A DNA stretch of 37,284 bases from Calycina herbarum (taxonomy: Eukaryota > Ascomycota > Leotiomycetes > Helotiales > Pezizellaceae), in contig LLEY01000308.1 in assembly GCA_001414485.1 (NCBI GenBank), positions 1 through 37,284 of the forward strand, read 5' to 3'. Shown one piece after another: positions 29,117 through 37,284 of this stretch. A program made the translations under genes and the position numbers. Position 1 is the stretch's first letter. Each line of letters starts with the position of its first letter. The notes beneath the pieces were generated by a model, which saw nothing but the letters and a program-made list of their open reading frames with translations, ran no database searches and was not told the DNA's origin.

Positions 29117-32100
29117 ATGGTATGTTCTCTTTGCATTAGACGAGTCTTAAGGGTTGCTCTTCAATATGGTAAACAAAATCGCTGACGAGTTCTCGCAATA
29201 GTCTTCATCTCCCGATACCCAAAATGCTGGCTCTGGCACGAGTACCGGAGCATCAAACTCGCTTTCGGGATTCCTGTCGACGTTGATCCCGGTTGGTATT
29301 CAAGCAGGAATATTCGTCGCTCTCTTCTTCCTTTTCCGGAATCGATTCCAACGAGTTTACCGTCCACGAACCTTCCTGGAAACACTACACGACAGGTATG
29401 AACCCCGCGGGAGCTTTACTCTGCGTACACCCCTTTTTTCTATTACTTCAAATATTCATTCTTCGGAGACGTTTAGAAGAATTTCAATCCCGAGTCCAGG
29501 ATTCTTTCAAACGCTCTAGGAGAGTTCTAGACTTTTAGAGAATAGGTCGACTCTCTTATGTTCCCCCCTCCGTCTCCTGTAAACAGCATTAACCGGCGAT
29601 ATAGTGAGAGATCAACGCAGTTACCCCAAGGGAAGTTTGGCTGGTTGAAGAGTTTTCGAAATATTCCAGACGAGTATGTTCTCAATCATCAATCGCTTGA
29701 CGGTTACCTTTACCTGAGGTTCCTCAAGATGTTGGCATTTATATGCTTTGTGGGGGCTTGTCTTACGTTTCCGATATTGTTTCCTGTGAATGCGACAGGT
29801 GGAGGAGGACAGACCCAATTCGATGCTATTTCTTTTTCGAACATTGGAAAGAAAGGGAAGAATCGATACTACGCACATGTCTTTCTGGGGTGGATTTTCT
29901 TCTCGGTGAGCGTCCTTAGGCATTCCCAGTCTGCTATCAAGTTCTAACAAAAGTAGTTCGTGATGTATGTTGTCACAAGAGAAACAGTCTACTTTATCAA
30001 TCTTCGCCACGCATACCTCCTCGCCCCTTTCAACGCCGCAAAAATCTCTTCCAGAACGGTTCTCTTCACCGATGTCCCCGACGAGTATATGAGCAAAGAA
30101 AAGCTACAGGAATTATTTGGAACTTCCTTACACCGGGTTTGGATTTCCACGGATTGCAAAGACCTCGAGGACTTGGTGGAAGAGCGAGATAAAGATGCCA
30201 TCAAACTGGAAAACGCAGAGATTAAACTATGCAAAATTGCTAACAAGAGGCGATTGAAATGGGAAAAGAAAGGAGATAAGCGAAAGGACGGACCTGCAGA
30301 TGACGCTGAACTCGCCTCTCCTGGATCAAGATATCAGAAGCAGAAGGATCGCCCAACGCATCTATTAGGGAAGATTCCATGTATGGGTCACAAGGTTGAT
30401 ACAATTGATTGGGCACGATTGGAACTCAGAAGAATCATTCCCGAGGTCGAGAAACAACAAAATGCGCATCAAGTATCGAATGCCAAACTTGTACCAGCAA
30501 TCTTTATCGAGTTTGACAGTCAACATGCTGCGGAAACCGCTTTCAGACGAATGACACCCAAGAAATCTCCGAATATGAACCCCAGGGCGATTTCAGCAGC
30601 TCCCAGTGATATTGTTTGGAAAAACTTGAGGATCAATAAGAAGGAACGGGCCACGAGGAAACTTGCTACGACTGCCTTTCTTACGGCTATGATTATCTTC
30701 TGGTCTTTCCCAGTCGCGGTGGTTGGCGCCATCTCCAACATTAACTATTTGGTTGATAAAGTCCCTTTCCTGGGTTTTATCGAAAAGATTCCAAAGGTGA
30801 TCCTTGGTGTAGTCACTGGTCTCCTTCCATCCGTAATGCTTGCTGTTTTGATGGCCATCGTACCAATCATCTGCCGATGTAGGTTTTGCCAATCAACGGA
30901 GCGCAATATTTGCTAACAAAGTTTTTAGTTATGTCGAAGTTGAGTGGAGAGGTAACGCTTCCTGCCGTAGAACTCAAAACCCAAACCTGGTACATGGCCT
31001 TCCAGGTTGTTCAAGTCTTCCTCATCACCACCTTCGCTTCTGGAGCTGCCTCAGTTGTGACTCAAGTCATCAACCAACCCGGAAGCGCAACGACTTTGTT
31101 AGCTGAAAACTTGCCAAAAGCCTCTAATTTCTTCATTTCCTACATTATCGTTCAAGGTCTTGGGGTCGCAGCTGCCAATTTGCTCAATATAGCTGCGTTA
31201 GCGATGTTCACCATAGTTGCACGGTTCGTCGACTCAACCCCCCGAAAGATGTTCAAGCGTTACATCAATTTATCTGGTCTCGGTTGGGGTTCACTATATC
31301 CCAAGTTTGGAAATCTGGGTATCATAGCTATCACATATTCCATCATCGCCCCTTTGATTCTCGGATTTGCCGCTATCGGATTCGCACTTGTTTACCTGGC
31401 AGTACGATACAACAGTCTCTTCGTTCTCACAAACAATATCGATACCAAAGGACTCGCTTATGCCAAGGCACTACAGCAATTAATGGTCGGAGTTTATCTA
31501 GCAGAAATTTGTCTCATCGGGCTCTTCGCTATCAACACCGCGCCGGGGCCAATTGTGCTTATGGTCGTATTCCTCGTCGGAACAATTATCTATCACATCA
31601 CGATGCACACAGCCTTCAAACCCCTTATCCAATACCTTCCTGAAAGCACTTCTGGCAACAACCAACGAGACCTCTTCGTAACCACAGACCACAAAGCCTA
31701 CGATGCCACGAAATGTCACTCTCCTCCCACCGGACCCCAAGAAGCCCCTAAAGCCAACACTTTCTCCGCGAAGAAAGCAGCACTCTTCAATAGATTCTTC
31801 GACCCAAAGAACTTCAAATCTCACACCACGGTTCAAAAATTAGTTCCTGATTGGGCACCTCCTTATTACGAGCAGGAAGAGAAGGAATTGGCGTATTTCA
31901 ATCCTGCCGTTACTAGTCCTGCACCGGTGCTTTGGATTGTGAGGGATGAGATGGGCATTAGTGAGAGGGAGGTTAGGGAGACCAGAGATGTGGTGCATTG
32001 TACGGATGAGTTTGCGAGATTTGATGAGAAGGGAAAGGTTGTCTGGGATGGACTAGGGGGAAGCAGAGGCGAGGGAGGTGATGAGGAGGAGGTTAGGTTG

Positions 32101-32139
32101 GAGAATGTTCCGATTTGGGAGAAGAGGGTTGATTATTAG
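29117..32139 (+). CDS. RSN1/PHM7-type membrane protein (OSCA/TMEM63/CSC1 family)
   Basis: This is a predicted multi-pass membrane protein of the calcium-permeable, osmosensitive or mechanosensitive channel family. I model five exons: 29117-29119, 29202-29395, 29605-29905, 29957-30878 and 30929-32139. All introns have GT-AG borders and the phases agree, giving 876 aa. The first exon contributes only the ATG, followed at once by GTATGT. Three N-terminal membrane segments include P-V-G-I-Q-A-G-I-F-V-A-L-F-F and the Y-V-L-N-H-Q-S-L-D-G-Y motif. A cytosolic loop with coiled Lys/Glu-rich sequence follows, then the multi-helix core (from A-F-L-T-A-M-I-I-F to about residue 700). The C-terminal extension with W-A-P-P-Y-Y and W-I-V-R-D-E-M-G-I-S matches the PHM7-type tail. 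No defects are seen. Confidence 0.9.
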
Positions 32140-32612
32140 GAAGGAGGGCTTTCTTATATGTTTTTGGAGAGGTGAGAAGCTGGTGAGTGAGAAGGATTGG
32201 TGATTATGGAATTTTAAATAAACGGGGATTGGATAATCGATGGTTGGTTTGTTTGTGGTTGGCATATTTATATTTGGTTATGAGTATGGATCAGTGTATT
32301 TTGTTTTCTTTGTGGTAATGAAGTTGGGTGGCTTGTGGTAATATTTCATTTCATACATGATACCAAGGGTTTATTTGAAGTACAGTAATTATCGATTTTA
32401 CTTATTTTTTGGGCTTTCGGTAAAATTATAAACAATGAGCCAGGTAACTTGAAGTGTAAACCATGGAATAGGCACGATTCAATGCCTAAAGTGCCAGGAG
32501 AGCTTTTAAGTGCTTCAAGAGTTAGGGGTGTTTCTTGAACTTTGATTGATTGCAACTTTTCAAATAGAATCTCATCTACATAAACCTATGAATTAGACAA
32601 ATAATTGATGCT
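32140..32612. terminator. Convergent 3' intergenic region
   Basis: This is 473 bp between the ends of two converging genes, so it should contain both terminators. It is T/G-rich on the plus strand (about 32150-32340). No gene is seen. Confidence 0.45.
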
Positions 32613-35600
32613 CTATGTCTCAGTAATGGGTGGCAACCATAAGACGGGGAGATGCGCTGAATTCTCAGCACTCCTATCATTTTCAGAAAATGTGCCACGC
32701 GCTCCTTTCTTCTTCAAATACGCGAAAACATCATCTCGGCGATAATGCCACGCATAAAACGAAGGGGAACGTTTTATTCTATCCTGAATGTCGATCTTAG
32801 CACCGTATAGTTCAACCAAGTCCCGTGTAAACCGAGACCAACCATGACTTGCTGCAAGATGTAACGCAGTTCTACCGCTGTTAGCGCACACATCGATATC
32901 CTTGGGCCGTCCAATTTTTATAAGCTCACAGAGCGTGTCTTCATGGAGATAAACGAACGCCAAGTGTAATAAGCGATCCTTTCCCGCATATTCGTAGGAC
33001 CACTGCTGTGATATATAATCACTTTGATTATTTCCACCACCACAACTGGCCATTTTTTCGAATTGGAGTAACGTCCGAAGAATAGAAGTGTCTCGATTGT
33101 AGATTGCGATAGCGAATGGAGTTGCATATTGGGCTCCACGGTAGCGAGTAGAAAGCAACTTTAAGACAGCCTGCCTCATGTTTCCCTCGTCCCCACGGTA
33201 AAGGTGGTAAGTTGCAAAGAGAAATAAGGTAACAGCGTGGTGATTGCGTCTTGCACAGGCAATATGCAATGCCGTAATTTGGGTCTCAGGATCGTTCCAC
33301 AGAATATCACCAGCCGCAGTTATATGCTCCAACAGAGCCTTTAAGCCAGTTTCGTGGGGACCTAAAAGCGAGTCGTGGTTTTGCGCTATGTCTTCGATCT
33401 GATCCTTGGAAAAGTCGTCTGCACTGATGATGTCTAACCAAGCTATTATATGAGAACGGGGGAGTTCGAAAGTAATATTGTGCAAATCGGTTTTGCGCAT
33501 CCTGCACAAGGCTAAGGTGTTGGTAGGATTGTCCTAATAATTATCCGACATGATTCGGCGAGGGTGCTCAGAAAAGCCTGTGCAATATAGAAAGGACAAT
33601 TTGGAAGGTAGGATTATCTCATCAAATACCTTAAACCAGAGTGTATCGAAGATCGACCTCCTTCCAGCAGCGAAATCACAGTGATGCAGACCACGTACCA
33701 CGAGGTAGCGTAGAATACCGTTGTCATTTCCTCGCTTAAGCCACTTAGTGAGTCCATCCCAGATCGGTCCTACCGTCTTGGCTGATTCTGCCTCAGACTG
33801 TTCAAATTAGTTTACATACCACCGAAGGAGGCGGCCAAAAGAATACAAAATTCCAGCTTCAATTCACCGCTGCTGGAAATGGCTAACTTTTTGTCTCTAA
33901 AGGCTGCAGGCAAAATGTAGCATATGATAAACTTACTGTCTGGTACCTCTTGCGGAGGTAGCTGCCCCATGACGCAGGGTCTTGCTTCGCACGCCCCCAG
34001 AGAGGGTGGTCTGGCAGCTTCATAACCTGAATAAATAGGCTGGCCGCATATTGATGGTTGTCCCTGTCGGAAAACAACTTTGTTTCGTTGTTCTGCGAAT
34101 CTTTTTTGGCGGCCATCGTGGAAACAAAATCTTTTGCTGAATTGTGAGTGAAGCCAAGAAATCCACTGTCGTCTTCGACGAGAAAGTTATAGTAAAGAGC
34201 CTTCACGTCTTTTACTTCCAGGCTTTCATTATTCGAGACAGCATCATCATCGTCAATGCGAACCCGTAAAGCCTCTGTGAGCGCCCTCGGTGACAACGGT
34301 TCGAATGAACAAAGTGCAAGACGGAACAATTTTTCCCGGTAGTCCTCTAGGCCACGGTGTTTATTGAATTCCCAAAGTCGTTTATAGGCAGATTGAAGCT
34401 GCGTCCTCGCCTCCTCTGAAGAAATCCTCAATTCCTTTAGTAATTGTTGAGCATCCTTTTCTTCTATCACGGTCTTTTGTGGATTATTTAATGGGAGCAG
34501 AATATTCAGCCATATATCGACCCAGGTAAATCTTGCGCTGTCAGCGTAATTCATTTTCGTTCGTCAATGGTACTTACATTCCTCGGGCGCGTTCAGTCAG
34601 TGTTTTTATCATATCATCGAGAAGTGGTTTATGCTCGTCTTTAACTGTTCAAGGAATTTAGTATCCAACCAATTATGTCGAAAGTTATGGACTTACAGAA
34701 TATAGGTTTTTTGCTGCTAACTTGGAGTTTAGTTCTCCGAAAGCATATTTCTTTGTCGATGAAATGGGTCATTTCATCGTTTGTTGACCCAGGTGTGACA
34801 TCGATTTGATATTTTTCGAGGTCAAGCTTCGAATCGACATCGACATGTTGGCGTGAAGAGCACAAGAAGTAGATGCGAGGAAATTCGACTAGAATATCCG
34901 GCATGTATTCAAGGAACATTTCTATATCCTCGATACTAGCGCACTCGTCTAGAGCATCTACGAGAATGACAATATGACGCGATGGAGGAAGCTCACTTGA
35001 TGTACCACGGATAACATCTTTGAGCAGCTTCTTCCAGCCTGTAGTCGTTGTTGCCTCTGGCAATCCTTGCGTAGCTTTGCCGTAAAGTTCCTGGGCTGGC
35101 TGAGCTACAGAGAAGTCTGGCCTCCACGACAGTTTCCTAGCTACTGCTCGAACGATGGTCTCGAAACTTGGCCTTGTCGAGTCGTTTTTCTTAGCGGTGC
35201 AAAAGTATGGTACGATCCGGAGAGAACCCGTTATCTGGATCTGTGCTATTAATTCCAACTTGCATACTGCACGATACCTATGTTCCAATTAGTGTATATC
35301 GTTCACTATTGGCGTGGACATACATTGCGGTAGTTTTGCCTGTACCGTACGACCCTTTTATCCATAGCACCCGCTTAGGTGGGTTCTGACTCTCACGGAT
35401 ACGAAAATTGTTGGACCAGGTCTCAAATTCGGGTGAATCCATGAGCCACTCTCCAGAATTCCAATACCTTCCTTCAGAGGTAACTGTCTCCTCGATCTCT
35501 TTTAAACCCTACTCCGGATCCTCTTCCTTTTTAATCCAACCGAGTATTTTAGTTACATGTTCATCAGCCAAAAATTTATCCTCAATTTCCTTCAATTTGG

Positions 35601-37142
35601 AAGAGAGGTTCCCCCGGGACATCTTGAGAGCAACCACTTGGGTTTCCCAGCTGGCAACCTCATTTGTTAGCTTATGCACTGGCACCCATCAGTTAGTAGT
35701 AGTATTTCAACGTTAATATTTGTGAATACTAACGCTTTGCCCTGGTGTGGTCCCATTTCGACTCGCTAATATCTAAATCCAAAGCGCTTTGGACGTCCGA
35801 GACAAGTTTCAGAGCTTGAATATAGAGTTCAGGAAGGCTATCTTTTAGCGAAGAAAGGTCATTTTGTATTGATGAAGAATACTTTCGTGTATAGTATGTT
35901 TCGAATGACACCCATTCATTGATGGCATTGATCCCCTCAAAGTAGACCGCCAGATTTTGTTCTGGTATTCTGGGTCTGGGATATTCAAAGTAAGCTGCTC
36001 AAGTTAGTCAAACCCCGGTTCAAGGACATCAATAACTGACCTCCAATATGGCAAATGTCAACGCACAAACAATTGGAGCGACTTTATACGGATCGTGAGC
36101 AGCTATTGGCATCACAAAGCCTTTAACACTAACAATTGAGGGCAACCATCGCTTCATTCTCTGCGCAGCTTCCGACCATTGGGAGGTTTTTTTAGATTCT
36201 GGTAATTTTCGATCGAAAAGGTCTTTGATTTTCGGCTCCGTTATATCGCACCACTTCTTCTCAAACTGCTTGTACTGTTGTGGCTTGTCTTCCTGGAAAT
36301 ATTTGAGAGCCTTTTCGAGCATTGGAGCCCCTAAAACCTTGTCAAAATTTGCTGTTGCTGTTGACCTTAAACTCGCATCTGGTGAAGGGAGATCCGGAAT
36401 CGCTGTATCTAAAACCACCTGGAGGTGATGAGAAGGTGTATTAACTTGGCGTATCTCATCGCTAGTCAATGGCGCGGTGAGAGCCATCGTGTTTCCCGGA
36501 GTGCTGTCGTGTGAATCTGGATCCAGGGATGTCAAGCTACAAGGCCCTGGAGTCATCGTGATTGTAGTAGAAGGAAGCTGTGGAGAAGCGACCGACAAAG
36601 CAGTGGAGGGTGCATTTTCGTGACTACAAAAATCAGTTGAGTGCAGCAATGACTGTAGCCTTGCTTGTCCGTCTTTCTAGCAAGCTCTCTCCCATCGACG
36701 TTCTACTAGAAGACATTGCGAATTCCCACTCGAAATACCTATAACATTAGACCAAGTGAAAGAAAGGACACACTCACCGAGTCTCTTCATTTCTCGCTGT
36801 CGAGGAGGATTTGCGGCTCCTAAAAGGGTGTTTAAGCCACTCCCTTACCCGCTTCAACCGGCCCTGTTTTACGTCTCGAGACTGGTCCATATCGAATAGC
36901 TCATCAGCGCAGATCTTAAAGGACTGAGTATGGCTCTTCAGTTGACTGAGATTGATCCACGGATCGCGTTCTTTTAGAGCCGCTGGAGAGTCAAGGAAAA
37001 CGTAGATGCCACGATAGTTGAGCTGAAAATGAAGCAGCCTCGACGCTCGGGTATTTCCATGCAGCGCAAGCCTCAAAGTGACGTTACACAAAATTCGGGG
37101 AAATGTCCAGAAAAAGCGAGTCGCATGTCTATGGCGCGAAAC
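32613..37142 (-). CDS. NACHT-ankyrin NLR-like protein, possibly disrupted
   Basis: This is an NLR-like NTPase of the kind linked to fungal heterokaryon incompatibility and innate recognition. Exons: about 37142-36778, 36623-36041, 35994-35734, 35678-35324, 35277-34697, 34644-34578, 34537-33937, 33797-33630 and 33533-32613. From 35994 to the end all phases agree. Order: N-terminal domain; NACHT with Walker A (W-I-K-G-S-Y-G-T-G-K-T-T) and Walker B (V-I-L-V-D-A-L-D-E-C); winged-helix-like region; five or so ankyrin-like repeats (T-A-L-H-I-A-C-A-R-R-N, R-T-A-L-H-L-A-A-S-H-G-W). Oddities: an in-frame TAG at 35509-35511, avoidable only by a weak 48-bp intron (35509-35556), and a phase clash at the intron 36040-35995. 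The start codon is not found and the gene may extend past the window. Confidence 0.75.
35509..35511 (-). other. In-frame TAG in the NLR-like gene
   Basis: The frame reads D-P-E-stop-G-L-K-E-I-E-E just before the G-E-W-L-M-D-S-P-E-F-E-T-W motif that leads into the Walker A loop. One C-to-T change from CAG, in a CA dinucleotide, would explain it. Confidence 0.7.
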
Positions 37143-37284
37143 CTGGAATTTGTAAGGTCATGTTTCTGTTAGTTGTCGCCGTACATGTTAGGGAAACTTC
37201 GAGGACGAATGTCGATCCTTTGATAGGGCAACTGGCAACCGATACAAATATCATTGAGAAAGGGGGAAAAGCAGAGTAACCCCC
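37143..37284 (-). other. Possible 5' end or further exon of the NLR-like gene
   Basis: An ATTCCAG acceptor lies just upstream of the open frame at 37142. A preceding AACTAAC branch-like motif suggests an intron whose upstream exon contains the start codon here or beyond the window edge. I cannot resolve it. Confidence 0.3.

Noticed and set aside
28847..29136. Hydrophobic 87-aa frame and opposite 94-aa frame
   Set aside because: T-rich promoter-type DNA before the RSN1/PHM7-type gene; no conservation signal visible.
29396..29604. Alternative acceptor at about 29586 for intron 2 of the RSN1/PHM7-type gene
   Set aside because: It also keeps frame, but the acceptor at 29604 gives a family-like spacing between R-T-F-L and L-P-x-G-x-F-x-W.
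1..37284. CRISPR array, tRNA or rRNA genes, secondary-metabolite cluster
   Set aside because: No regular spacer-repeat pattern, no cloverleaf or rRNA core recognised, and no PKS, NRPS or terpene synthase signatures in the frames read.

Overview
The window looks like chromosomal DNA of a filamentous ascomycete (Pezizomycotina; Leotiomycetes is my guess, from overall flavour only). Genes carry short introns of about 40-210 bp with GTATGT/GTAAGT-type donors and CTAAC/CTGAC-type branch motifs. Repeats are AT-rich, with TGG-to-TAG and CAG/CAA-to-TAG/TAA changes typical of repeat-induced point mutation (RIP). Gene content is also fungal: a CDC25-type RasGEF, an AA9 LPMO, a fungal-style nitrilase, an RSN1/PHM7-type membrane protein and a NACHT-ankyrin protein.

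Layout. 1-2100: heavily RIP-mutated end of a chromovirus (chromodomain, polypurine tract, 3' LTR) abutting the 3' part of a pogo/Fot1 transposon. 2101-8374: long non-coding leader, then the two-exon RasGEF gene. 8375-21890: a gene-free, repeat-rich island. It holds degenerate short repeats, several diverged copies of an unnamed repeat family, a nearly intact Tc1-like element (11967-13435), a complete pogo/Fot1-like element with TA target duplication (13982-15857), a RIP-degraded inverted-repeat element (16170-16612) and an internally deleted LINE on the minus strand (about 16850-19150). 21894-22135: a 242-bp MITE whose termini resemble those of the Tc1-like element. 22251-32139: an intact gene block with the AA9 LPMO (minus), nitrilase, type II membrane protein and RSN1/PHM7-type channel-like protein (all plus). 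32613 to about 37142: a multi-exon NACHT-ankyrin (NLR-like) gene on the minus strand. It carries an in-frame stop and one splice junction that does not keep frame, so it may be decaying or mis-sequenced.

The AA9 and nitrilase genes are divergent and share a 1-kb intergenic region. The other genes look like independent housekeeping, signalling, secretion or immunity genes rather than a biosynthetic cluster. The features most worth a second look are the pair of elements with CACCAGGGG termini and 3-bp, non-TA flanking duplications; three tandem RRKST-containing repeats inserted in the nitrilase; the divergent histidine shell of the AA9 enzyme; the damaged NLR-like gene; and the diverged repeat family of the island. 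No tRNA, rRNA or CRISPR array was recognised.
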